64,000 nucleotides of DNA from Lacimicrobium sp. SS2-24 (GTDB lineage: Bacteria > Pseudomonadota > Gammaproteobacteria > Enterobacterales > Alteromonadaceae). This document shows positions 6,229-15,173 of the stretch, in pieces. Numbering within the stretch: the stretch's first letter is position 1; each line of letters begins with the position of its first letter. The stretch spans positions 372,001 through 436,000 of the forward strand of contig NZ_NIWW01000002.1 in assembly GCF_002201535.1 (NCBI RefSeq), read 5' to 3'. The notes beneath the pieces are model-generated. The model ran no database searches. It had not been told where the DNA came from and saw only the letters and a list, made by a program, of their open reading frames with translations. A program made the translations under genes and the position numbers.

Positions 6229-8901
6229 ATGACCCTGAACACCACGCTTGTTACCCATAAGCGCTATCTCAGCCTGCTCATTGGCTCTTTATTGAGCTCT
6301 GCCACCGTGTTGGCGCAGCAGGATGAATCGCAACAGGAGAAAGTCGAGAAAATCAGCGTAACGGGATCTTTTATCAAAGGCCGGATTCAAAGCAGCAGTG
6401 CCTCTCCCATTTCCTCGGTGAGCGCGGAAGATCTTGCTAATATCGGCGCTACCAGTGTTTCTGATCTGGTCAACACGCTGACCGTTAATACCGGTGCGCA
6501 GGTTTACTCCGACAGCTTTGAGCAAGCGCGTTCGGTAGGTACTACCAATATCAACTTACGTGGTCTGGGTGTGACATCGACACTGGTTTTACTCAACGGC
6601 CAGCGCCAGACTCTGTCGCCTGCAGTGACCGAGGGCGGTGACCAGTTTGTGGATCTAAGTACCCTGGTTCCTGCGATTGCGGTTGAACGGGTCGAAATTT
6701 TAAAAGACGGGGCGTCATCACTATATGGTTCGGACGCGGTAGCTGGGGTCGTGAACTTTATCACTCGCTCTAAGTTTGAGGGACTGGAGTTTGATGTGAA
6801 TTATCAGAACAATAAGTATGGATCTGATGAAGTTAGCTTGGGCGCGATTACCGGTGCCACCAGTAATAAGGGCAACCTGATGTTGGCGGTAAACTACCTG
6901 ACACGCAGCAATGTGCCAAATTCTGAACGGCGTGATGACTATGCCGCGAAGCAGGACTCCTGGAGTGGCTATGGCTTCCCGGGCAAAGTGATCGCGTTTG
7001 ACGGCCCGCCGGGCCCGCCTATTAAGCTGATTGATCCCGTTTGTCTTGATGGTTCTGTCTATGAGCAGTATCCGGGACTGGTGCGTCGCAAGCCAGACGG
7101 TGAACACCCCAGCGATGGGTCGTGCCAGCTGAACTATGGCTATTATGGCGACATAATCGCAGAAGCAGAGCAGATGCAGGCAATGGCACAGGGATCTTAT
7201 GATCTGACTGGCAATACCACATTGTTTAGTGAGCTGGTGGTGGCCCGCAACCGTACGACCATCCATTCCGTGCCCAGTCAGCCGCAGCTCGATGAGGTAC
7301 GGGTACCGGCTTATCATCCGGATGCTATTGAAGTGGGCGGGGTCGATCCTTTCCCTGGCAGTGCATCAAACAGTGGTGTGTTATTTATCCGGCCACTTGG
7401 CGCCGGTTCAGCGCCCAATGTGGATGATAAGGTCTATCGTTCCTGGCGCTACCAACTGGGCATTAAAGGCGACCTGGCTAATTACTGGTCATGGCAGGCA
7501 AGTATGACCAGTAGTGTGAATGAGACTGAAAATTCGCGTAAAGATGTTATTACCGATAACCTGCAGGCGGCCTTAAATGGTCAGGGCGGACCATCGGGCG
7601 ACCAATACTATTATTGGCTATCCTCCAGCCAGCATAAGAACACACCCGAGATGTACGATTTTATCTTTGGTGAATTTGGCTACAAAGCCAAATCCAGTCA
7701 GACCGTTTTCGATGCTCATATTACCGGCGACTTATTCGAACTGGATGCCGGCCCTGTGGGGGTGGCGTTTGGTGCCCAGTACCGGAGCGACAAACTGGAA
7801 TATGATTTTAATGAACGTTCCAACGAGCTGGCATTCAATTTCTTTGGTGGTGGCGAAGACTTCAGTGGAAAACAGGATGTATGGGCAGTATTCACCGAGT
7901 TATCGGTACCTTTGACAGAGACGTTGGAGTTGCAAACGGCGTTGCGTCACGAAAGCTTTGATATTGCCAGCACCACCGATCCTAAGGTGGCATTCCTGTG
8001 GGCTCCCACAGAGGATTTCAGTATGAGAGCCAGCTACGGCTCGTCATTTCGGATCGCAACGGTGTTTCAGACCGACTCCCAATTTATCACCCCTCAGACC
8101 GCTGTTGACCCTTATGCCGGTGGTTTTGCCGGGGGCGAGGAAGTCAGCTTTATTTCGTTGCTGACCGGTGATCCGGATAAACCTCTAAAACCCCAGACAT
8201 CGAAGGCCTACAATCTGGGCTTTAGCTGGTTCCCAGTCGAGGGCCTGTCTGTCAGTGCTGATTACTGGCGCTTCGATTATTCCGACTTTATTACACCAGA
8301 ATCTCCGGCGGCCTTGTTGATGACCAATCCGGACAGTGAACAGATTGAACGCAGTCCAAGCGGCGAGGCGGTTAAAATTACAACCTATTACCGCAATGCA
8401 GGCTCGGTTGAAACTGACGGTCTGGATTTCAATCTCTACTACGACTGGTCGTTGGGCGAGTTGGGCACCCTGCGCACAACACTGGATGGTACCTATATTC
8501 TCAGTTATGACCTGGATGACCCGTTACTGGGTGTGATCGACGGCAGAGGTAATGTTAATGACAACAATTTTGGTGTGTCGACGGTGCCCCTGCGCGCTAA
8601 TCTGGGCCTGATCTGGCGTCACGAAAAGCATTCTGCCAATTTGTATGTCCGCCATATTGGTGATTATGAGAATGATAATGATGACAATGCCAAGGTCGCC
8701 AGCTGGACCCGAATTGATATGCAGTACAATTATCAGTTTGATGCCTGGTATGAGCAAGGTCAGGGCCCCCGCTTAACCCTTGGCGCCAGCAACTTGTTTG
8801 ACCGTGCAGCCCCTCAGGTGCGCAACTCCATTGGTTACGATGCCACAGTACATGACCCCAGAGGCAGAATGCTGTATGTGAATATCAAACAGCAATTCTG
8901 A
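6229..8901 (+). CDS. TonB-dependent outer-membrane receptor
   Basis: The ATG at 6229 has AGAAGGAA just upstream and yields a clean signal peptide (cleavage after TVLA, about residue 30), so I prefer it to the in-frame ATG at 6172. The mature protein starts with a Gln/Glu-rich stretch and a TonB-box-like EKISVTGSFI. The plug domain follows, with LRGLGVTSTLVLLNGQR, VERVEILKDGASSLYGSDAVAGVVNF. The rest is a long beta-barrel ending in YVNIKQQF with the terminal aromatic residue expected for outer-membrane insertion. At about 890 residues it is of the oar-like/catabolic-receptor size rather than a small siderophore receptor. It shares an operator-like site with the GST gene and probably imports the cluster's substrate. 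Confidence 0.93.
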   Translation: MTLNTTLVTHKRYLSLLIGSLLSSATVLAQQDESQQEKVEKISVTGSFIKGRIQSSSASPISSVSAEDLANIGATSVSDLVNTLTVNTGAQVYSDSFEQARSVGTTNINLRGLGVTSTLVLLNGQRQTLSPAVTEGGDQFVDLSTLVPAIAVERVEILKDGASSLYGSDAVAGVVNFITRSKFEGLEFDVNYQNNKYGSDEVSLGAITGATSNKGNLMLAVNYLTRSNVPNSERRDDYAAKQDSWSGYGFPGKVIAFDGPPGPPIKLIDPVCLDGSVYEQYPGLVRRKPDGEHPSDGSCQLNYGYYGDIIAEAEQMQAMAQGSYDLTGNTTLFSELVVARNRTTIHSVPSQPQLDEVRVPAYHPDAIEVGGVDPFPGSASNSGVLFIRPLGAGSAPNVDDKVYRSWRYQLGIKGDLANYWSWQASMTSSVNETENSRKDVITDNLQAALNGQGGPSGDQYYYWLSSSQHKNTPEMYDFIFGEFGYKAKSSQTVFDAHITGDLFELDAGPVGVAFGAQYRSDKLEYDFNERSNELAFNFFGGGEDFSGKQDVWAVFTELSVPLTETLELQTALRHESFDIASTTDPKVAFLWAPTEDFSMRASYGSSFRIATVFQTDSQFITPQTAVDPYAGGFAGGEEVSFISLLTGDPDKPLKPQTSKAYNLGFSWFPVEGLSVSADYWRFDYSDFITPESPAALLMTNPDSEQIERSPSGEAVKITTYYRNAGSVETDGLDFNLYYDWSLGELGTLRTTLDGTYILSYDLDDPLLGVIDGRGNVNDNNFGVSTVPLRANLGLIWRHEKHSANLYVRHIGDYENDNDDNAKVASWTRIDMQYNYQFDAWYEQGQGPRLTLGASNLFDRAAPQVRNSIGYDATVHDPRGRMLYVNIKQQF

Positions 8902-8920
8902 TTAGACGTTTAAGTATGCC

Positions 8921-8947
8921 AAGCCGGCAGCCATAGGCTGCTGGCTT
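8921..8947. terminator. Hairpin between the convergent TonB-receptor and response-regulator genes
   Basis: A 12-bp stem (AAGCCGGCAGCC against GGCTGCTGGCTT, one G-T pair) with a 3-base loop lies midway between the two convergent genes. There is no clear T-run on either side, so it may work as a bidirectional or Rho-assisted terminator or as an RNA-protecting hairpin. Confidence 0.5.
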
Positions 8948-8959
8948 CGTCTGACTCTG

Positions 8960-9352
8960 TCAGAGCGCTTTTTCCCAGATGGTTTCAATCTGCTGTGGCA
9001 GAGTCATGGGATCAAAGGGTTTGGCAATCACATCCAGTGCGCCCAGCGACAGATAGTGTTCTATCTCAGAGGGTTGAACCTTAGCTGTCATAAAGATCAC
9101 CGGAATCCCCTGATTGTGCGGTTTGCTGCGAATGGCTTCCAGTGTGCTGGGGCCGTCCATACCGGGCATCATCACGTCCAGTAAGATCAGGTCGGGTTGG
9201 TACTCGTCAACTTTTTGCAGCGCTTTGTTGCCACTTTCACACAACAACACGTCAAACTGGCCGATGTGTTGAAGTGAGATCTCTATCACCTGGCGAATAT
9301 CTTCATCGTCTTCCACGCACATAATGCGCTGTAACTTAGGGGGGGCGGTCAT
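8960..9352 (-). CDS. Single-domain response regulator (receiver only)
   Basis: 130 residues that are one complete receiver domain: acidic pair ED-D at 14-16, phospho-acceptor Asp59 in LILLDVMMPG, the Thr of the switch in VIFMTAK, and the Lys in IAKPFDP near residue 113. No output domain. It overlaps the upstream REC-HDOD gene by 4 bp (ATGA), so the two are translationally coupled. Stand-alone receivers like this act by protein contact or as phosphate shuttles or sinks. Here it likely belongs to the phosphorelay made by the Hpt protein and two kinases just upstream. Confidence 0.9.
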   Translation of the reverse strand: MTAPPKLQRIMCVEDDEDIRQVIEISLQHIGQFDVLLCESGNKALQKVDEYQPDLILLDVMMPGMDGPSTLEAIRSKPHNQGIPVIFMTAKVQPSEIEHYLSLGALDVIAKPFDPMTLPQQIETIWEKAL

Positions 9353-10500
9353 CGTTGTTCTCCCTGAATAATCTGGCTAGTGGTGCTCATGCCTGTCTGA
9401 CGCATCAGTTTTTGCGCTAGCGGCGTCGCCAGCTGGCCCTGTGCACTTAGTGCTGCCAGGTGCATGGTTAGTATTTGTAGATTGGTCGTACCCTCAGGGA
9501 GCAGGTGAACAGCGCCAATTAAACGTCTCAATGGCAAGGGTAATCGCCATTGTATCTTTAATCTGTTGCCAAACACTTTCGCCCAGTCTTTTACCAATAA
9601 GTCGATTTCATCGTTTTTTAGTGCCGCGCCCGCGTAATTTAAATCCTGCAACACTTTCAGTACGCCTAATTCACCAATGCGGCTCAATAAGCCTGCAACG
9701 TAAAGGGGTTGCGCGGGAATATTGCCTTTCTCTGCCAGTACCATGGCCGTTTTAGCTACTTTTTCAGCGTGCTGGCGGTAAGTGCTTGCTAATTGTGCCA
9801 GATAGGGGTGCTTCAGACTGGAAGAGATGTCCAGCGATAAGGCCAGCACATGACTCAGCGCCATGTCTACGCCCAGAGCGGCAATCGCATCACTGAGCGA
9901 GTGAATCGCTTTACCGCTGCGTCCCATGGAATAATGATTGGCAATGTCCAGCAGCCGGGCGGTGATACCCGGCATCTCACGCCACTGCCGGGCCAAATCA
10001 GAGGGCGAGATGCGCTCTTTTTGTGCAATCAGCGTGAACAGTGTCACAGGATCAATATCACCGGGCAGCTGGACAAGAGATTCTGAGCGTCTGGACAGCA
10101 TTTGTTGAATATCCAGGCTGTTTTCTGCCTCGGCGGTTGAGGTCATTAACAGGGTCTTCAGGCGTTTGTGTACCTCTTCAATATCAAAAGGTTTGGTAAT
10201 AAAACCATTAACCTTACACCTTGCGGCCTGCACTACGGATTCTTTGTCGGCCCTGGCGGTAATCATGATGACCTTGATATCGTTTTGTGTGCTGCGAATC
10301 TGTTTGACCAGATCGAGGCCATGACCATCAGGCAGGTTCCAGTCACAAAGCAGGCAATCTGGTGAATGTTTTTGCCACAGCTGCACCGCCTGAGACAGTG
10401 TTTCTGCTTTGAGCACATCCATCTCCACATGCAGGCCTGACACCAGGCTTTCCAGTAATTCCGCAATTAACTCATCGTCTTCGAGGATCATCACTTTCAT
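9349..10500 (-). CDS. Response regulator with HDOD output domain
   Basis: 383 residues. Receiver at 1-120 with phospho-acceptor Asp53 (LLCDWNLPDG), Thr switch in VIMITAR and Lys in ITKPFD. After a linker, an HDOD domain spans about 150-350: QLPGDIDPVTLFTLIAQKE, the MPGITARLLDIAN segment, then AIAALGVDMALSHVLALSL. HDOD is an HD-like fold that has lost the catalytic His-Asp residues and serves as a signalling module, often tied to c-di-GMP or chemosensory output. The gene begins 6 bp after the end of the Hpt-REC-GGDEF gene and overlaps the next receiver gene, so the three form an operon. Confidence 0.88.
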   Translation of the reverse strand: MKVMILEDDELIAELLESLVSGLHVEMDVLKAETLSQAVQLWQKHSPDCLLCDWNLPDGHGLDLVKQIRSTQNDIKVIMITARADKESVVQAARCKVNGFITKPFDIEEVHKRLKTLLMTSTAEAENSLDIQQMLSRRSESLVQLPGDIDPVTLFTLIAQKERISPSDLARQWREMPGITARLLDIANHYSMGRSGKAIHSLSDAIAALGVDMALSHVLALSLDISSSLKHPYLAQLASTYRQHAEKVAKTAMVLAEKGNIPAQPLYVAGLLSRIGELGVLKVLQDLNYAGAALKNDEIDLLVKDWAKVFGNRLKIQWRLPLPLRRLIGAVHLLPEGTTNLQILTMHLAALSAQGQLATPLAQKLMRQTGMSTTSQIIQGEQR

Positions 10501-10506
10501 GAAACG

Positions 10507-12183
10507 CTATCCCTGTGCGTCAACCTGAGCCAGCGTGATCCCGTTCCGCCCTTGCTGTTTACGCTCGTACAAGGCTTTATCTGCTGCCTCCAGCGCGGCA
10601 TCGGCGTTGGCATACGCCTCCAGCTGTGCGATGCCTGCACTGAGGGTGACGTGAAACTCTAATTCTGCACAGTGGAAAACCAGTTCAGCGAAATGTATGC
10701 GAATTTCTTCGAGTATCTGTTGCGCTTGCCTCAGTTCACATTGTGGCATGACCACGGCAAACTCCTCGCCCCCATAGCGACCAATTTTGTCGGTTTTTCG
10801 CAGTCTGTGTTTGAGCAGATTGGCCAGCGCTTTGATGACCATATCACCAGTACTATGGCCGTAGTTGTCATTGACTTTTTTAAAATGATCGATATCCAGC
10901 ATGACCACTGTGGCACGTTCTTTCAGCCGTTGGCAACGGGTATGCTCATTGGCAATTTCCTGTTTAATCAATGAGTGTTTTAACAATCCGGTGAGGCTGT
11001 CTCTGGCCAGCAAACCCGCCAGTTGTCTGGCTCTGAAACAGCGGGTGATCACCGTTTCTTTTAGTTCCATATCTGAAATGGGTTTACTGATAAATTCATC
11101 GGCACCGCTGGCCAGTGCTTTCATCTGCGCGGTTTTATCCTGCTCAGCAGAAAGGTAAATAATCGGCAGGCTCAGCCATTCGGGTTGAAAGCGAATCATC
11201 CGCGCCAGCGTTGGGCCAAAGTAGGCATGCATGTGTACATCCAGCAGCAGAATGTCGGGTTGAAACTCAGACAGGAGCGAAAAAATTCTCTCGGGTTTGC
11301 TGAGAGTTTTCACCTCGATACCCGTTGTACTTAACACCAGGCTGTAGTGTTCCAGCAATTGGGCATCATCATCAACAATCAGCACTTTTCCTTCAACGGC
11401 TTGTAAGTGCTCACTTTGCAAACGCTGCAGGTACTCTGCCACATCGCTGACATGTGTCGAATCAGCGAATAAACCATCTATGCCCATCGCTGCGAGCCGA
11501 TAGCGGCTGTCAAAATCAGGGTAGGTTCCAAAGCACACGGTGGCTATGGTGCGTTGTGGTGCACTGCGGTGCAGATGCTGCTTGATGGCAAGGCTGTCAC
11601 TGGCCAGTGACGCATGGGTAATGATGATCACTGCCGAGGTTGTCGTATCCAGCTGATGTTGCAATGCCTTGGGTTTTTTCACCCGCAGCAGGGTGAAGCC
11701 AAAGTGCCTTAATTCTTCCTGCAGGGCATCGATAAATCCTCCCGGATGCTCAACCAGGGCGACCACTACAGGGTCATCATGAGTGTCAGCTCGGGTCAGT
11801 CCGTGGGGAACAGCATGTGTTGTCAGAACAAGGTGCGAAGGTAATTGCTGCAATACAGGCTGCACGTCGTGGTGCAGCTTTGACATTACCGTGCTCCATC
11901 CGGTTTGCGGGTCATCAGCGTGTTGCAGGTAATCTTTCACCCGCTTTTCCAGTTCACGACACTGCTGACTGAATTCAGGCAACCCAAAAGTCCCGGCGGA
12001 GCCTGTCAGACGGTGAAGAAACTGATGCAGCTCTTCAATGAATGGCCAGTTGCTGTGCTTTTCGTCTAACTGACTGACCTTGTCGCAGTATTCACCGAGT
12101 TCGCGCTCACTTCTTTGAATAAAGCGTTGCGACAACTGTGCAAGCTGGTGTTCAACAGTGTCTGAAGGTGCGGATTTTGTCAT
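10507..12183 (-). CDS. Hpt - pseudo-receiver - receiver - GGDEF diguanylate cyclase
   Basis: I use the ATG at 12183 (GGAG lies 12 bases upstream); a GTG six codons earlier is possible. The 558 residues contain an Hpt domain with His57 (FLHRLTGSAGTFG), then a receiver-like fold at about 125-245 in which the acceptor Asp is absent (VIIITHASLA). Next come a true receiver with Asp315 (DILLLDVHMH) and Lys in ISKPISD, and a GGDEF domain with intact GGEEF near residue 470 preceded by the RxxD inhibitory site (RKTD). It should make c-di-GMP from GTP under phosphorelay control: Hpt can take phosphate from a hybrid kinase and the receiver can gate the cyclase. First gene of a three-gene operon, divergent from the two kinases. 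Confidence 0.9.
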   Translation of the reverse strand: MTKSAPSDTVEHQLAQLSQRFIQRSERELGEYCDKVSQLDEKHSNWPFIEELHQFLHRLTGSAGTFGLPEFSQQCRELEKRVKDYLQHADDPQTGWSTVMSKLHHDVQPVLQQLPSHLVLTTHAVPHGLTRADTHDDPVVVALVEHPGGFIDALQEELRHFGFTLLRVKKPKALQHQLDTTTSAVIIITHASLASDSLAIKQHLHRSAPQRTIATVCFGTYPDFDSRYRLAAMGIDGLFADSTHVSDVAEYLQRLQSEHLQAVEGKVLIVDDDAQLLEHYSLVLSTTGIEVKTLSKPERIFSLLSEFQPDILLLDVHMHAYFGPTLARMIRFQPEWLSLPIIYLSAEQDKTAQMKALASGADEFISKPISDMELKETVITRCFRARQLAGLLARDSLTGLLKHSLIKQEIANEHTRCQRLKERATVVMLDIDHFKKVNDNYGHSTGDMVIKALANLLKHRLRKTDKIGRYGGEEFAVVMPQCELRQAQQILEEIRIHFAELVFHCAELEFHVTLSAGIAQLEAYANADAALEAADKALYERKQQGRNGITLAQVDAQG

Positions 12184-12326
12184 AGTTGTAAAACACTCCA
12201 CTGTAAATACCGGGCTGGCTTTTTAACTGAAGTTATTTAAAGTTAACAGATGGCTTTGAGTACGTCATATATTTGTCTTTCTTAGCCTGTCTACAGATCA
12301 GGTTGATTTAGTGACAAGGACAACAG

Positions 12327-15173
12327 ATGCAGCCACCGCAGTACCCTGAAAATGAAGACGCCCGGCTCAAGGCACTGACTCACTGTGCTTTACTGGATTC
12401 GGCGCCGGAGGAACGTTTCGATCGCATCACGGCCATGGCCAAAGCGGTGTTCGACGTACCCATTGTGCTGATTTCGCTGGTGGATAAGGATCGCCAGTGG
12501 TTTAAGTCCAGGCAGGGCCTTACCGCCACCGAAACGCCAAGAGACATCTCTTTCTGTGGCCATGCTATTCTCACCCCTGACCAGCTTTTTATTGTCAGTA
12601 ATGCTCCCCTGGACCCCCGTTTCAGCGATAATCCTCTGGTTCGCTCTGCACCACAAATTGGCTTCTACGCAGGTGCGCCCATTAAGGATGCTCAGGGGTT
12701 TGCCTTAGGCACACTCTGTCTGATTGACAATCGTCCGCGTCAGCTGAGCGACAGCCAACAACAATTGTTGTGGGATTTTGCGGCTTTGGTAGAGCGTGAA
12801 ATTCAGTATCAGGATACCCAATCTTTAAACCAGCAGTTACAGCAAAGCACTGAGCAATATGCTTCGTTAGTGAGAAATATCCCCGGTGTCACCTATCGTC
12901 GGCGCAATGACAAAAACTGGACCATGTTATATATCAGTGAGCAGATACAGGCACTTTGCGGATACTCAGCCGATCAGCTTATTCATGCTCAGCCTGTTAA
13001 TTTCGCCGCTTTAATACCTCACGACTACCTCTCGGCCCTTACTGGGCAGGTTCAGCAGGCGGTTGCCAGCGGACAGTCCTGGCAACTGGAATATCCGGTT
13101 GTCACCCAGTCAGGTCAATACCGCTGGCTGGAAGATCGCGCCCGGGCAGTCACAGACGACAGCGGTGAGGAGGTCTATATTGAGGGCTTTTTACTGGATA
13201 TCACCCGCGAGCGGCAGGCAAGAGACAAGCTTGAGCGGCATAATCAGGCTCTGAAATTACTTAACCGTATCAGTTTTGAACTACGCGGCAGCGTCTCAGA
13301 GGTTATCGAACAGGCTCTGAAGCTTGGCTGTGAGTTCTTGCAGATGGACATGGCCATCGTCAGTGAAGTACTGCAAAACACCTATGTAGTGCGCTGGTAT
13401 TATCAACCCCCTGGTGGGGGGCTTGAGCATGGACAGCATTTTGATCTGTTGCAGACCTATTGTGATATTACTCTGAAAAACCGCAGTTTGTTGGCGATAT
13501 CACATATGGGCGAATCGCAATATTGTCAGCATCCCTGCTACCAGGCATTTGGACTGGAAAGCTACATTGCACAACCGTTAAACGTGGACGGTAAAATCTT
13601 TGGTACGCTTAACTTTTCTGCTGCGACGCCCCGGCCACAGGGCTTTGATGAAATAGACAAGTTGTTCGTGGCATTACTGGAACGCTGGCTGGGCGCTAAA
13701 CTGGAACGGCATCAGCAGCGTAAGATGTTAAACAACCTGGTGGAGCAGGTACCGGGTATGATTTATCAGTTCCGGCAGTGGCCCGATGGCCATATTGCCT
13801 TCCCCTATACCAGCAGTGCCATAAAAGACATTTACGGTGTGTCGGCCGAGGCTGTGAAGGCTGATGCTGCCCGGGTTTTTGAACGTATCTTTGATGAAGA
13901 CTTGCCGCGTGTCAGTCAGTCTATCGAGGACTCCAGAGCGCAGTTAAGTGTGTGGAATGAGCAATATCGTGTGTTAAATCAACAGGGGCAGCCTGAGTGG
14001 GTGGAAGGCCGTGCACGTCCTCAGCGTCTTGAAGATGGCAGCACCATCTGGTTTGGCTATATCGCCAACATCCATCAGTCTAAGTTAATTGAGTTGTCGC
14101 TGGAAAGCAGTGAGCAGCGTCTGCGCTCCCTGTTTGAGCTCAGTCCTATAGGTATATTGCTGGCAGACTATCAAACCGGACAATTGCTGGATTGCAACGC
14201 AGCCCTGTTGCGACCCTCAGGCTATTCGCGCCAGCAGCTACTGAGTATGAACATTATGGATCTGGTGCCGCAAAGCCATATACATCTGCGCAGCAAAATC
14301 CTTGAGCAAATCAGCTCACAGGATAGGTTCGGTCCCTTGGAGGCAAAGCTTCGTTGTCACAATACTGATAGCTATCCCATTCGTTTGCAGGGCGTGAAGA
14401 TTGCCGATCAGGATCAGCGGACACTGGTCTGGTGCCTGATTGAAGATATCACAGAGCATAAGCGTGTAGAGCGCATGCAAAAAGAGTTTATCGCCATGGT
14501 CAGCCATGAGCTGCGAACGCCTCTGACATCCATCAAAGGCGTGCTTAGTCTGCTCGCCGGCGGAGCCATTGCGGACATGCCGGAAAAAGCAAAGAGTTTG
14601 CTGTCCACAGCCTATAAAAACAGTCAGCAACTGAACGATCTGATCAACGATATTCTCGACCTGGAAAAACTGTCCGCCGATGCCATTACCTTCAATATGC
14701 AGGCGTTGTCTGTATCGGCGGTGCTTGAAGAGGCCAAAGAGCTTTACCAGCATTATGGGCTGAAGCAGGGGGTCACCGTCAGCCTGATACACCCGCAAGA
14801 AGACTATGTCGTGTATGCAGATAAAAAGTATTTGTTACAGGCTTTGGCTAACCTGCTTTCTAATGCCATTAAATTTTCGCCAGAGCAGGGTGTGGTGACC
14901 TTGTCTGCCCGGCGCCATCAGCAGCATATTCGTTTGCAGGTGGAGGATCAGGGAGAAGGCATCCCCGATACGTTCAGGGAACGCATATTCAAACGCTTTG
15001 CGCAGGCAGATAGTTCTGATAATCGTAAAAAAGGGGGAACAGGCCTGGGACTGGCGATCACAGCAGAACTGATGGTGAAAATGGGCGGTGATGTCGGATT
15101 TGAGTCGGAGTTCGGGCAAGGGGCCACTTTCTGGTTAACGCTTCCCGCCGCAACAGACGGAGTGTCGGACTGA
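12327..15173 (+). CDS. Cytoplasmic multi-sensor histidine kinase (GAF-PAS-GAF-PAS-PAS-HisKA-HATPase)
   Basis: 948 residues without membrane segments. An N-terminal GAF domain of the type seen in many GGDEF proteins (LDSAPEERFDRIT to LCLIDNRPRQLS, about 15-165) is followed by PAS (about 175-300, ending LEDRARAVTD), a second GAF (about 310-465), PAS (about 470-590) and PAS (about 595-710). The HisKA domain has His727 in AMVSHELRTPLTS. The HATPase domain carries the N-box [11 protein letters not shown] near 841 and the G-box [10 protein letters not shown] near 903. No receiver, so it must hand phosphate to another protein. It ends with TGATG, overlapping the next kinase gene by one base; the two share a near-identical kinase core, so they look like paralogues with exchanged sensors. 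Confidence 0.9.
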   Translation: MQPPQYPENEDARLKALTHCALLDSAPEERFDRITAMAKAVFDVPIVLISLVDKDRQWFKSRQGLTATETPRDISFCGHAILTPDQLFIVSNAPLDPRFSDNPLVRSAPQIGFYAGAPIKDAQGFALGTLCLIDNRPRQLSDSQQQLLWDFAALVEREIQYQDTQSLNQQLQQSTEQYASLVRNIPGVTYRRRNDKNWTMLYISEQIQALCGYSADQLIHAQPVNFAALIPHDYLSALTGQVQQAVASGQSWQLEYPVVTQSGQYRWLEDRARAVTDDSGEEVYIEGFLLDITRERQARDKLERHNQALKLLNRISFELRGSVSEVIEQALKLGCEFLQMDMAIVSEVLQNTYVVRWYYQPPGGGLEHGQHFDLLQTYCDITLKNRSLLAISHMGESQYCQHPCYQAFGLESYIAQPLNVDGKIFGTLNFSAATPRPQGFDEIDKLFVALLERWLGAKLERHQQRKMLNNLVEQVPGMIYQFRQWPDGHIAFPYTSSAIKDIYGVSAEAVKADAARVFERIFDEDLPRVSQSIEDSRAQLSVWNEQYRVLNQQGQPEWVEGRARPQRLEDGSTIWFGYIANIHQSKLIELSLESSEQRLRSLFELSPIGILLADYQTGQLLDCNAALLRPSGYSRQQLLSMNIMDLVPQSHIHLRSKILEQISSQDRFGPLEAKLRCHNTDSYPIRLQGVKIADQDQRTLVWCLIEDITEHKRVERMQKEFIAMVSHELRTPLTSIKGVLSLLAGGAIADMPEKAKSLLSTAYKNSQQLNDLINDILDLEKLSADAITFNMQALSVSAVLEEAKELYQHYGLKQGVTVSLIHPQEDYVVYADKKYLLQALANLLSNAIKFSPEQGVVTLSARRHQQHIRLQVEDQGEGIPDTFRERIFKRFAQADSSDNRKKGGTGLGLAITAELMVKMGGDVGFESEFGQGATFWLTLPAATDGVSD

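Noticed and set aside
6721-7317. A 198-codon antisense frame inside the TonB receptor gene
   Set aside because: No ribosome-binding site or recognisable motif; the plus-strand receptor is continuous and conserved in pattern here.
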